From an uncultured Phocaeicola sp. (GTDB lineage: Bacteria > Bacteroidota > Bacteroidia > Bacteroidales > Bacteroidaceae), in the NCBI GenBank assembly GCA_944321015.1, contig CALUJS010000003.1:47029-111028 (forward strand): a DNA stretch of 64,000 nt, written 5' to 3'. A program made the position numbers and the translations under genes. Positions within the stretch are counted from its first letter, which is position 1. Each line of letters starts with the position of its first letter. Shown here one piece after another: positions 56,411 through 64,000 of the stretch. The notes beneath the pieces were generated by a model. It was not told where the DNA came from. It saw only the letters and a list, made by a program, of their open reading frames with translations, and made no database searches.

Positions 56411-57535
56411 ATGAATTTCATTGTATCCAGCACAACCTTGCTGAGTCACTTGCAGGCCATCAGCCGTGTCATAAACTCAAAGAATACCCTGCCCATCATG
56501 GACTGTTTTCTTTTCGACATTCAGAAAGACAAACTTTTCATTACGGCATCAGACACCGAAACCACCATGGTCACTTCGCTCGAACTAACCAGCAGTGACA
56601 GCGACGGGAGTCTGGCCATCACAGCCCGCACGCTGTTGGAAGCCATGAAGGAAATACCCGAACAGCCGTTGACGTTCAACTTCGACCCGGCAACGATGGA
56701 AATCACCGTGAAATACATGAACGGCCAATACACAGTGATAGGCCAAAACCCGTCGGAATACCCGCAACCTGCCGTGTTGGGCGAAAACGCCGTGCACGTG
56801 GATATGCCTGCCAACGGATTGCTCGACGGCATCAACCGCACCATCTTTGCCACAGCCGACGACGAGCTCCGCCCGGTGATGAACGGCATCTATTTCGACA
56901 TCACGCCCGACGACATCACTCTCGTTGCCTCCGACGGCCACAAACTGGTGCGCAACAAGATTCTGACGGTCAAAGGCAGTGAAAAGGCCGCCTTCATACT
57001 CCCCAAGAAACCGGCCAACTTACTGAAAAACATCCTGACAAAGGAAGAAGGCACGGTGGCCATCGACTTCGACGAGCGCAACGCCATCATCACGTTGGAG
57101 AAATATCGCATGGTGTGCCGTCTCATCGAAGGCCGCTATCCCAATTACAATTCCGTCATTCCTCAAAACAACCCATACACCGTCACCATCGACCGTGCAA
57201 TCTTGCTGAGCGCATTGCGCCGCGTGTCGGTATTCTCCTCACAATCGAGCAGCTTGGTTAAGCTTCGCCTGGACCAGAACGAACTGCACATCTCAACCCA
57301 AGACATCGACTTCTCAACCTCGGCCGAGGAACGTCTGAATTGCGACTACGAAGGAGCCGCCATGAACATTGGTTTCAAAGCCCCCTTCCTCATCGACATC
57401 CTGAACAACACGCCGGGACAGGACGTAACCATCGCCTTGGCCGACCCCTCGCGCGCAGGCGTCATCACTCCCGTCCAGCAAGAAGAGGGCATCGACCTGC
57501 TCATGTTGCTCATGCCCATGATGCTCAATGACTGA
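56411..57535 (+). CDS. dnaN: DNA polymerase III beta sliding clamp
   Basis: This 374-residue clamp tethers DNA polymerase to DNA. The three repeated domains are recognisable, with the N-terminus MNFIVSSTTLLSHLQAISRV, the central IEGRYPNYNSVIP segment typical of beta clamps, and the C-terminal LLMLLMPM ending. It is not next to dnaA here. The downstream order exonuclease, coaBC, recN is shared by other Bacteroidales. Confidence 0.95.
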   Translation: MNFIVSSTTLLSHLQAISRVINSKNTLPIMDCFLFDIQKDKLFITASDTETTMVTSLELTSSDSDGSLAITARTLLEAMKEIPEQPLTFNFDPATMEITVKYMNGQYTVIGQNPSEYPQPAVLGENAVHVDMPANGLLDGINRTIFATADDELRPVMNGIYFDITPDDITLVASDGHKLVRNKILTVKGSEKAAFILPKKPANLLKNILTKEEGTVAIDFDERNAIITLEKYRMVCRLIEGRYPNYNSVIPQNNPYTVTIDRAILLSALRRVSVFSSQSSSLVKLRLDQNELHISTQDIDFSTSAEERLNCDYEGAAMNIGFKAPFLIDILNNTPGQDVTIALADPSRAGVITPVQQEEGIDLLMLLMPMMLND

Positions 57536-57561
57536 CGACACACCTTATTATATATACACGC

Positions 57562-57600
57562 TAGGACACGGATTGGCCGCTTTGCACCATCCGTGTCCTA
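57562..57600 (+). terminator. Hairpin after dnaN
   Basis: TAGGACACGGAT (57562-57573) pairs with ATCCGTGTCCTA (57589-57600), a perfect 12-bp stem. No T-run follows, so it may only attenuate or protect the transcript before the exonuclease gene. Confidence 0.6.
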
Positions 57601-57622
57601 ACTGCGCCTAAAAATTACTGAT

Positions 57623-58393
57623 ATGAAACTAAACCTGAAGAATCCCATCATCTTCTTCGACCTGGAGACAACGGGAACCAACATAAACTCCGACCGCATT
57701 GTTGAAATCTGCTATCTGAAAATCTACCCGAACGGTAACGAAGAAAGCAAATCGATGCGCATCAATCCCGAAATGCACATCCCCGACGAGGCTTCAGCCA
57801 TACACGGCATCCACGACGAGGACGTGGCCGACTGTCCGCGCTTCAAAGACGTGGCTGCCTCCATTGCCCGCGATTTCACGGGATGCGACTTGGGCGGATT
57901 CAACTCCAACCGCTTTGACATCCCCGTGCTGGCCGAAGAGTTCCTGCGTGCCGGCATCGACATCGACCTGAACCGCCGCAAGTTTGTCGACGTGCAAGTC
58001 ATCTATCACAAACTGGAACAGCGCACGCTGTCGGCCGCATACAAATTCTATTGCCACAAGAATCTGGAAGACGCCCACTCCGCCGAGGCCGATACCCGTG
58101 CCACCTACGAAGTGCTCCAGGCTCAGCTCGACCATTACCCCGACGTTCTGAAAAACGACATCGCCTTCCTGTCGGAATACTCCAGTTTCAACCGCAACGT
58201 GGATTTTGCCGGACGCATGGTGTACGATGACAAAGGCGTAGAGATATTCAACTTCGGCAAATACAAAGGGATGCCCGTGGCCGAAGTGCTGCGACGCGAC
58301 CCCGGCTACTACAGCTGGATTCTGCAAGGCGACTTCACGCTCAACACCAAACAGATGCTCACCAAAATACGCATACGCGAAGGCAACAAATAA
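57623..58393 (+). CDS. DnaQ-like 3'-5' exonuclease
   Basis: This 256-residue protein has the DEDDh exonuclease fold. The metal ligands are D13 and E15 in FFDLETTGTN, D in GGFNSNRFDIPVL, and the His-Asp pair in DAHSAEADTRATYE. The last 80 residues include FNFGKYKGMPVAEVL, a small C-terminal domain found in many Bacteroidetes members. It may serve as the proofreading subunit or in repair, working with the clamp encoded upstream. Confidence 0.88.
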   Translation: MKLNLKNPIIFFDLETTGTNINSDRIVEICYLKIYPNGNEESKSMRINPEMHIPDEASAIHGIHDEDVADCPRFKDVAASIARDFTGCDLGGFNSNRFDIPVLAEEFLRAGIDIDLNRRKFVDVQVIYHKLEQRTLSAAYKFYCHKNLEDAHSAEADTRATYEVLQAQLDHYPDVLKNDIAFLSEYSSFNRNVDFAGRMVYDDKGVEIFNFGKYKGMPVAEVLRRDPGYYSWILQGDFTLNTKQMLTKIRIREGNK

Positions 58394-58402
58394 TTCCGCT
58401 CC

Positions 58403-59602
58403 ATGCTCAAAGGAAAGAAAATCGTATTAGGCATTACCGGCAGCATTGCCGCCTACAAAGCCGCCTACCTCATCCGTGCCCTCATCAAGAAAGGGGCCGA
58501 GGTGCAAGTAGTCATCACGCCTGCCGGTAAAGAGTTCATCACTCCCATCACTCTTTCGGCCCTGACCAGCAAACCGGTCATCAGCGACTTTTTCTCGCAA
58601 CGCGACGGCACGTGGCACAGCCATGTGGACCTGGGCCTGTGGGCCGACGCCATGGTCATCGCTCCGGCCACCGCCTCCACCATCGGCAAGATGGCCAACG
58701 GCGTGGCCGACAACATGCTCATCACCACCTATCTGTCGATGAAGGCACCGGTATTTGTCGCTCCCGCCATGGACCTCGACATGTTCGCCCATCCGGCCAC
58801 GCAGCGCAATCTCGACACCTTGCGCTCTTACGGCAACCACATCATCGAGCCGGGTGAGGGAGAACTGGCCAGCCATCTAGTGGGCAAGGGACGCATGGAA
58901 GAACCGGACAACATCGTCCGCATCCTGGAAGACTTCTTTGCGCAAAGCGACGAACTGGCTAAAAAAAAAGTCATAATCACCGCCGGGCCGACCTATGAAA
59001 AGATTGACCCCGTGCGCTTCATAGGCAATTACTCATCGGGCAAGATGGGCTATGCGCTGGCCGAAGATTGCGCCAACCGGGGCGCCGAGGTCGTTCTGAT
59101 TAGCGGGCCTGTGCAACTTCGCACGACGCATCCCGGCATCCGCCGCATCGATGTGGAAAGTGCCGAAGAGATGTATCGGGCAGCCACGAGCGAGTTTGCC
59201 ACGGCCGATGCCGCCATCCTGTGTGCCGCCGTGGCCGATTTCACTCCGGAGCAGGTGGCCGAACAGAAAATCAAACGCGAAGGCGACGGACTCACCCTGC
59301 ACCTGAAACCGACACACGACATCGCGGCCGCCCTGGGCCGGATGAAACGCGACGGACAGGTACTCGTCGGGTTCGCATTGGAAACGAACGACGAAGAGTC
59401 GCACGCACAAAGCAAACTCCGCCGCAAAAATCTGGACTTCATCGTGCTCAACTCCCTGCGCGACGCCGGAGCCGGATTCCGCCACGACACCAACAAGATT
59501 ACCATCATCGACGAAGAGCAAACCGTCGCCTATCCGCTGAAAAACAAAAAAGATGTAGCCGCAGACATCATCGACCGCCTGCGCCAAGAGTTTATATCAT
59601 AA
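58403..59602 (+). CDS. coaBC: Bifunctional phosphopantothenoylcysteine decarboxylase/synthetase
   Basis: This 399-residue coenzyme A enzyme has two parts. The N-terminal CoaC flavoprotein (about residues 1-180) contains ITGSIAAYKAAY and APAMDLDMF. The C-terminal CoaB synthetase contains ITAGPTYEKIDPVRFIGNYS and SGKMGYALAE. It acts downstream of the PanC product. It starts 9 bp after the exonuclease gene, so the two are co-translated in one operon. Confidence 0.94.
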   Translation: MLKGKKIVLGITGSIAAYKAAYLIRALIKKGAEVQVVITPAGKEFITPITLSALTSKPVISDFFSQRDGTWHSHVDLGLWADAMVIAPATASTIGKMANGVADNMLITTYLSMKAPVFVAPAMDLDMFAHPATQRNLDTLRSYGNHIIEPGEGELASHLVGKGRMEEPDNIVRILEDFFAQSDELAKKKVIITAGPTYEKIDPVRFIGNYSSGKMGYALAEDCANRGAEVVLISGPVQLRTTHPGIRRIDVESAEEMYRAATSEFATADAAILCAAVADFTPEQVAEQKIKREGDGLTLHLKPTHDIAAALGRMKRDGQVLVGFALETNDEESHAQSKLRRKNLDFIVLNSLRDAGAGFRHDTNKITIIDEEQTVAYPLKNKKDVAADIIDRLRQEFIS

Positions 59603-59613
59603 ACGAAAAACGC

Positions 59614-61272
59614 ATGTTACAATCGCTATTCATCCAAAACTACGCACTCATCGACACGCTGGACATCCGCTTCCGGTCGGGCTTTTCCGTCATCACCGGC
59701 GAAACGGGCGCGGGCAAGTCCATCATCCTGGGTGCCATAGGCCTGTTGCTCGGACAGCGTGCCGAAACGAAAGCCATAAAGAAAGGCGCCTCGCGCTGCA
59801 TCATCGAAGCCCACTTCCAGATTGGCGACTACGGCATGGAAGACTTCTTCGAGCGCAACGACCTGCCCTACGACACCGAGTGCATCCTTCGCCGCGAAGT
59901 GATGGCCTCGGGCAAAAGCCGGGCGTTCATCAACGACACTCCCTCGCCGCTCAGCGTAATGAAAGAACTCGGCGAGATGCTCATCGACATACACTCGCAA
60001 CACCAGAACCTGTTGCTCAACACCGAAGGCTTCCAGCTCGACGTGGTGGACATCATCGCCGGCAACGCCGAACTGCTGTCGCAATACAAACAGCGGTTTG
60101 CCCGATACAAGGCGTGTTGCAAGGCACTGGCCGACGCCACCGAGCAAGCCGAAAAAAACAAGGCCGACGAGGACTACATCCGCTTCCAGCTGGAACAGTT
60201 TACCGAAGCCGCGCTGAAGGAAGGCGAACAGGAGGAGCTGGAACAGGAAGCCGACATGCTGAACCATGCCGAAGAAATCAAGTCGGGATTCTACTACGTC
60301 GACAACGTGCTGGCCGGCGACGAAGGCGGCATCTTGTCCGGGCTGAAGGACATACAAAACCGTCTGCACGAACTGAACGACGTCTACCCGCCCACGCGGG
60401 AACTGTCGGAACGGTTGGAAAACTGCTACATCGACCTGAAAGATATTGAGCACGAAATCAGCTACCAGAGCGAGGAAGTGGAGTTCGACCCGCAACGGCA
60501 GGAACAGGTGAACGACCGCCTGAACCTCATCTACACCCTCCAGCAGAAACACCGGGTGAACACGCTGGCCGAACTGCTGGCCATCGAGCAATCCTATCGC
60601 GAGCGGCTGGATGCCATCACCTCGGCCGACAACCGCCTGGCCGAACTGGAGGAGCAGAAAGAGAAAGCCTTGGCCGAAGTCAACGAAATTGCCGCCCTGC
60701 TCACCCGCACACGCACCGAAGCCGCACGCAAGATTGAGCAAGGCATGAAGGAACGGCTCATCCCGCTGGGCATCCCCAACGTGCAGTTCGTCATCGAACT
60801 GACACCGCGCAAGGAACCGGACGCCTGCGGCGCCGACAACGTGGCCTTCCTCTTCTCGGCCAACAAGAACGGACAGCTGCAGAACGTGGCCGCCGTGGCC
60901 TCGGGCGGTGAAATTGCCCGCGTAATGCTGTCGGTCAAAGCCATGATTGCCGGAGCCGTGAAGCTGCCCACCATCATCTTCGACGAGATTGACACCGGCG
61001 TGTCCGGCCAGATAGCCGAACGCATGGCCCACATCATGCAGGAGATGGGCAACCGCAAACGACAAGTCATCAGCATCACCCACCTGCCGCAGATTGCCGC
61101 CCTGGGAAGCTATCACTACAAGGTGTACAAAGAGGACGACGAGCAAGGCACCACCAGCCACATCCGCCAGCTGACTCCCGACGAGCGGGTGGAAGAGATT
61201 GCCCACATGCTGAGCGGAGCCACGCTGACCGAGGCCGCCATCAACAACGCCAAAGCCCTGCTGAAGCAATGA
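59614..61272 (+). CDS. recN: DNA repair protein RecN
   Basis: This 552-residue SMC-like ATPase acts in double-strand break repair. It has Walker A GETGAGKS (residues 29-36), long coiled-coil arms in the middle (about 150-370), the signature VASGGEIARVML, and Walker B TIIFDEIDTGVSG. The start ATG at 59614 lies 11 bp after coaBC; a longer frame overlaps that gene and is rejected. Confidence 0.94.
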   Translation: MLQSLFIQNYALIDTLDIRFRSGFSVITGETGAGKSIILGAIGLLLGQRAETKAIKKGASRCIIEAHFQIGDYGMEDFFERNDLPYDTECILRREVMASGKSRAFINDTPSPLSVMKELGEMLIDIHSQHQNLLLNTEGFQLDVVDIIAGNAELLSQYKQRFARYKACCKALADATEQAEKNKADEDYIRFQLEQFTEAALKEGEQEELEQEADMLNHAEEIKSGFYYVDNVLAGDEGGILSGLKDIQNRLHELNDVYPPTRELSERLENCYIDLKDIEHEISYQSEEVEFDPQRQEQVNDRLNLIYTLQQKHRVNTLAELLAIEQSYRERLDAITSADNRLAELEEQKEKALAEVNEIAALLTRTRTEAARKIEQGMKERLIPLGIPNVQFVIELTPRKEPDACGADNVAFLFSANKNGQLQNVAAVASGGEIARVMLSVKAMIAGAVKLPTIIFDEIDTGVSGQIAERMAHIMQEMGNRKRQVISITHLPQIAALGSYHYKVYKEDDEQGTTSHIRQLTPDERVEEIAHMLSGATLTEAAINNAKALLKQ

Positions 61273-61340
61273 CCAACGTCCGGAGGTGGCAACGAGAATA
61301 AAAACAACAGAACACACGAACACTTACAGACAAAAACAGA

Positions 61341-62090
61341 ATGATACAGGAACGAAGCGAAATGATATTCGGCATACGGGCCGTGATTGAGGCCCTGGAA
61401 GCCGGAAAAGACATTGACAAGATATTGGTAAAGCGCGACATGCAGGGCGAACTGTCCAAAGAGCTGTTTGCCGCACTGAAAGGACGCCTCATCCCCGTTC
61501 AGCGCGTCCCGGCGGAAAAGCTCAACCGCATCACGCGCAAAAACCATCAGGGCGTGGTGGCCTTCATGGCCGCCGTGAGCTATCAGCGGGTGGAAGACAT
61601 CGTGCCCACCCTTTTCGAGGAAGGGAAAACCCCGCTGCTCGTCCTGCTCGACGGCATAACCGACGTGCGCAACTTCGGCGCCATAGCCCGTACCTGCGAA
61701 TGTGCCGGAGTGGATGCCGTCATCATCCCGGCCAAAAACAGCGTCAGCGTCAACGCCGACGCCATGAAGACCTCGGCCGGAGCCCTTCACACCCTGTCCG
61801 TCTGCCGCGAGCAAAGCATACTGAGCACCATCGACTATCTGAAGGCCAGCGGATTCCACATCGTGGCCGCCACCGAAAAGGGCGATTACGCCTATACCGA
61901 GGCCCGCTATGCCGACCCCGTGTGCATCATCATGGGAGCCGAAGACACCGGCATCCCCTACGAGCACCTTGCGCAGTGCGACGAGTGGGTGAAGATACCC
62001 CAATACGGCCACATCGGTTCGCTCAACGTGTCCGTGGCGGCCGGCATCCTCATCTACGAAGCGGTGCGCCAACGCAACCTCGGTCAGTAA
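61341..62090 (+). CDS. rlmB: 23S rRNA 2'-O-methyltransferase, RlmB/SpoU family
   Basis: This 249-residue SPOUT methyltransferase has an N-terminal RNA-binding substrate domain (about residues 1-80). The three knot motifs are present: DVRNFGAIARTCECAG, IMGAEDTGIP and GSLNVSVAAGI. It would methylate a ribose in 23S rRNA. The exact target nucleotide cannot be told from sequence; TrmH-like activity on tRNA is less likely because of the length and N-terminal domain. Confidence 0.87.
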   Translation: MIQERSEMIFGIRAVIEALEAGKDIDKILVKRDMQGELSKELFAALKGRLIPVQRVPAEKLNRITRKNHQGVVAFMAAVSYQRVEDIVPTLFEEGKTPLLVLLDGITDVRNFGAIARTCECAGVDAVIIPAKNSVSVNADAMKTSAGALHTLSVCREQSILSTIDYLKASGFHIVAATEKGDYAYTEARYADPVCIIMGAEDTGIPYEHLAQCDEWVKIPQYGHIGSLNVSVAAGILIYEAVRQRNLGQ

Positions 62091-62128
62091 CGAACGTAAA
62101 CAACCAATCATCACATCCCTTAATCATT

Positions 62129-63808
62129 ATGAGAACATTACTCCTCTCCGCATTTGCCTTGCTGGTCTCGCTGGCCGGCGCCCAGACACCCAAATGGGCC
62201 GACAAGGCGCGCAAAGCCGTCATCTCCGTCGTCACCTACGATAAGGACAACAAAATCATGAACACCGGCAACGGCTTCTTCGTAAAGGCCGACGGCACCG
62301 CCGTGTCCGACTACGGCCTGTTCGACGGGGCGCAACGGGCCGTGGTCATCGACTCCGACGGCAAAGAGTTTCCCGTGGACTGCATCCTGGGCGCCAACTC
62401 GATGTACGACGTCGTGAAGTTCCGCGTGAAGACCGACAAGGAGGTCGACGTCGTCACCCCGGCCTCACAACCCGCCGCCGTGGGAAGCACCGTGTTCCTG
62501 CTACCCTATGCCTCCCGAAAGGAAAACACGCTGGAGCGGGGCACGGTGGACGCCTGCACACAGGTCGAAGGCAGCTACCACTACTACACGCTCCACATGC
62601 CGACCAACGAAAAGACCGTGAGCTGCCCCATCACCAACGCCAACGGCGAAGTGCTGGGCATGATTCAGAAATCGGCCTCCGCGCAATCGGCCGACAGCTA
62701 TGCGCTCGACGCCGCCTTTGCCGCCAACCTGACGCTGAACGCCCTCTCGCTGATGGACTATTCGCTCAACAGCATCGGCATCCGCAAGGGGCTCCCCGAC
62801 AAGGAAGACGACGCACAGGTCTATCTCCTCATGGCCGGCAACAACCTGCAACCCGACGCCTATCTGGCTCTCATCAACGACTATGTGGCCCAGTTCCCCG
62901 ACAGCCACGAGGGCTATCTGCGCCGGGCCGCCTTCTACATCGACAGGAAAGAAGAAGAACACTACAAGCAGGCCGAGGCCGACATCGAAAAGGCCATCGA
63001 GGTGTCGAGCCGGAAGGACGATGCCTGCTACAACGCCTGCAAGACCGTCTATCAGGCGGTGGCAAACGGCGTGCAACATCCGGCATGGACCATGGAAACG
63101 GCCCTGGGCTACATCGACGAAGCCATCCGGCTCAACCCGCTGCCCATCTACGTCCAGACACAAGGCGACATCTACTTCGGCATGCAGAACTATCCCAAGG
63201 CATACGAGTGTTATGACCGCGTGAACCACTCCGAACTGCGCTCGGCCGAAAGCCTCTTCAGCGCAGCCCGCACCAAGCAGCTGATGGGCGCCAACGACGA
63301 AGCCCTTGCCCTGATGGACAGCACGGTGAACTTCTTCGGCACGCTCCTCACCGAAAAGGCGGCCCCCTATGTGTTCCAACGCGCGCAGATGAAAGCCGCC
63401 ATGGGCAAGTATCGCGAGGCCGTGGCCGACTATAACGAATACGAGCGGCTGGTCATCGGCAAGGCCACCGCCGAATTCTTCTACATCCGCGAGCAGGCCG
63501 AAATGCGATGCCGCCTCTACCAACAGGCGCTCAACGACATCGAGAAAGCCGTGTCGATGGCGCCCAACGAAGTGCTCTACGTTGTGGAACAGGTGGCCCT
63601 CTACACCCGCTTCAGCCAGTTTGAGAAGGCCGCCGAAGCGGCACAAAAAGGCCTGGCCCTCGCTCCGGACAACGCCGACCTGCTGCGCATGTTGGGCTTC
63701 GTGCAGATACAGCTCGGGCAGAAGGATGCCGGCAAGCAAAATCTGCTCAAGGCCAAAGAGCTGGGCGACCCGAACGCCGAAACCCTCATCGAGAAATACG
63801 CCAAGTAA
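62129..63808 (+). CDS. Exported protein: degenerate HtrA-like domain plus TPR repeats
   Basis: This 559-residue protein has a signal peptide (about residues 1-19). A trypsin/HtrA-like beta-barrel follows (about 20-210), then tetratricopeptide repeats to the end. The barrel has GNGFFVKADGTAVSDYG where HtrA has the catalytic His, and VSCPITNANGEVLGMI where HtrA has GNSGGP before the same NxxGEVxG strand. So at least His and Ser of the triad appear lost. A chaperone, scaffold or sensor role is more likely than proteolysis. The ATG at 62129 gives a clear signal peptide. Confidence 0.75.
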   Translation: MRTLLLSAFALLVSLAGAQTPKWADKARKAVISVVTYDKDNKIMNTGNGFFVKADGTAVSDYGLFDGAQRAVVIDSDGKEFPVDCILGANSMYDVVKFRVKTDKEVDVVTPASQPAAVGSTVFLLPYASRKENTLERGTVDACTQVEGSYHYYTLHMPTNEKTVSCPITNANGEVLGMIQKSASAQSADSYALDAAFAANLTLNALSLMDYSLNSIGIRKGLPDKEDDAQVYLLMAGNNLQPDAYLALINDYVAQFPDSHEGYLRRAAFYIDRKEEEHYKQAEADIEKAIEVSSRKDDACYNACKTVYQAVANGVQHPAWTMETALGYIDEAIRLNPLPIYVQTQGDIYFGMQNYPKAYECYDRVNHSELRSAESLFSAARTKQLMGANDEALALMDSTVNFFGTLLTEKAAPYVFQRAQMKAAMGKYREAVADYNEYERLVIGKATAEFFYIREQAEMRCRLYQQALNDIEKAVSMAPNEVLYVVEQVALYTRFSQFEKAAEAAQKGLALAPDNADLLRMLGFVQIQLGQKDAGKQNLLKAKELGDPNAETLIEKYAK

Positions 63809-63830
63809 ATCTCCGGTCCGACGAAAAAAG

Positions 63831-63882
63831 CGGGCTGACAGGCAGAACCGTCCAAAAGACATTCTCCTTGTCAGCCCGTTTC
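63831..63882 (+). terminator. Terminator after HtrA-like/TPR gene
   Basis: CGGGCTGACA (63831-63840) pairs with TGTCAGCCCG (63869-63878), followed by TTTC; an A-run precedes the left arm. Confidence 0.8.
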
Positions 63883-63931
63883 ACATTCCACGGAAGCATC
63901 AACCCTACGCCCCGCAACCTCCTTGAAGGCT

Positions 63932-64000
63932 TCTCGGAAGATACTTGAATGTTCCGTCGAAGATACTTGAATCTTCCGCCGAAGATTCTTGAATGTTCCG
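63932..64000. repeat. Second 22-bp tandem repeat family, cut by window edge
   Basis: ATACTTGAAT, ATACTTGAAT and ATTCTTGAAT start at 63941, 63963 and 63985, each 22 bp apart, joined by TTCCGNCGAAG-type linkers. The unit is unrelated in sequence to the CATATG arrays. The array runs off the right end, so its true length is unknown. Confidence 0.85.

Noticed and set aside
61700..62128. N-terminal extension of the HtrA-like/TPR protein
   Set aside because: It overlaps the methyltransferase gene in another frame and would place the signal peptide inside the protein.

Overview
The window comes from a Bacteroidales genome, probably a gut member of the Bacteroidaceae/Prevotellaceae; the genus is not certain. 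The evidence is a SusC/SusD pair, many short Cys lipoprotein signals, a DUF4270 lipoprotein, a six-gene Na+-NQR operon, a biotin-dependent methylmalonyl-CoA decarboxylase operon for propionate formation, and promoters of the Bacteroidetes type (TAnnTTTG, often with TTG 17-20 bp upstream). The DNA is chromosomal and GC-rich. I saw no phage, plasmid, transposase, tRNA or rRNA gene.

Layout. 1-4347: three calcineurin-like phosphoesterases, with a clostripain-like lipoprotein upstream of the third. 5878-7280: ECF sigma factor, anti-sigma-like protein and small periplasmic protein. 7458-9894: CstA and NudC. 9971-16338: Na+ symporter and DapA/NanA-like aldolase, divergent from a GH28 polygalacturonase followed by two uroporphyrinogen-decarboxylase-like proteins. 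16501-21369: class II fructose-bisphosphate aldolase, MazG and ValRS. 21458-28187: porin, imelysin, di-haem c-type protein and CcsBA in one minus-strand operon. 28634-34729: nqrABCDEF, with a rubredoxin-like domain fused to NqrC. 35118-42969: TPR-AraC regulator, SusC, SusD and a thioredoxin-like protein. 43287-44306: GNAT-like protein. 44427-49019: mce, mmdA, LTD-OadG fusion, biotin carrier and mmdB. 49234-50450: panC and panD. 50826-55348: half-length GT5-like protein, DUF4270 lipoprotein and S9 peptidase. 55747-63808: DUF3127 protein, dnaN, DnaQ-like exonuclease, coaBC, recN, rlmB-like methyltransferase and a TPR protein with a degenerate protease domain.

The most unusual structure is not a gene. 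Eight intergenic regions carry arrays of a 22-bp unit centred on CATATG (or a one- or two-base variant). The cores are spaced exactly 22 bp apart in every locus, even where the bases between them have diverged. Seven loci have 4-5 units and one has 9. They occur between divergent, tandem and convergent genes alike. Two of them, upstream of nqrA and of the TPR-AraC gene, also share flanking sequence and so look like copies of one larger element. Other repeat families are present: GACGAG/GACAAG hairpins inside operons, an AATGAAGAATGATGAA hairpin, a C/G-rich palindrome lying in frame inside valS, and a second, unrelated 22-bp tandem repeat cut by the right edge of the window.

Physiologically the genes describe an anaerobic, sodium-coupled metabolism. 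NQR pumps Na+ from NADH, and propionyl-CoA is made by decarboxylating methylmalonyl-CoA, a second Na+-coupled step. Outer-membrane uptake systems (SusCD, and the porin-imelysin-haem protein set) and a pectin-related enzyme supply nutrients. The right-hand part holds housekeeping DNA replication, repair and cofactor genes.
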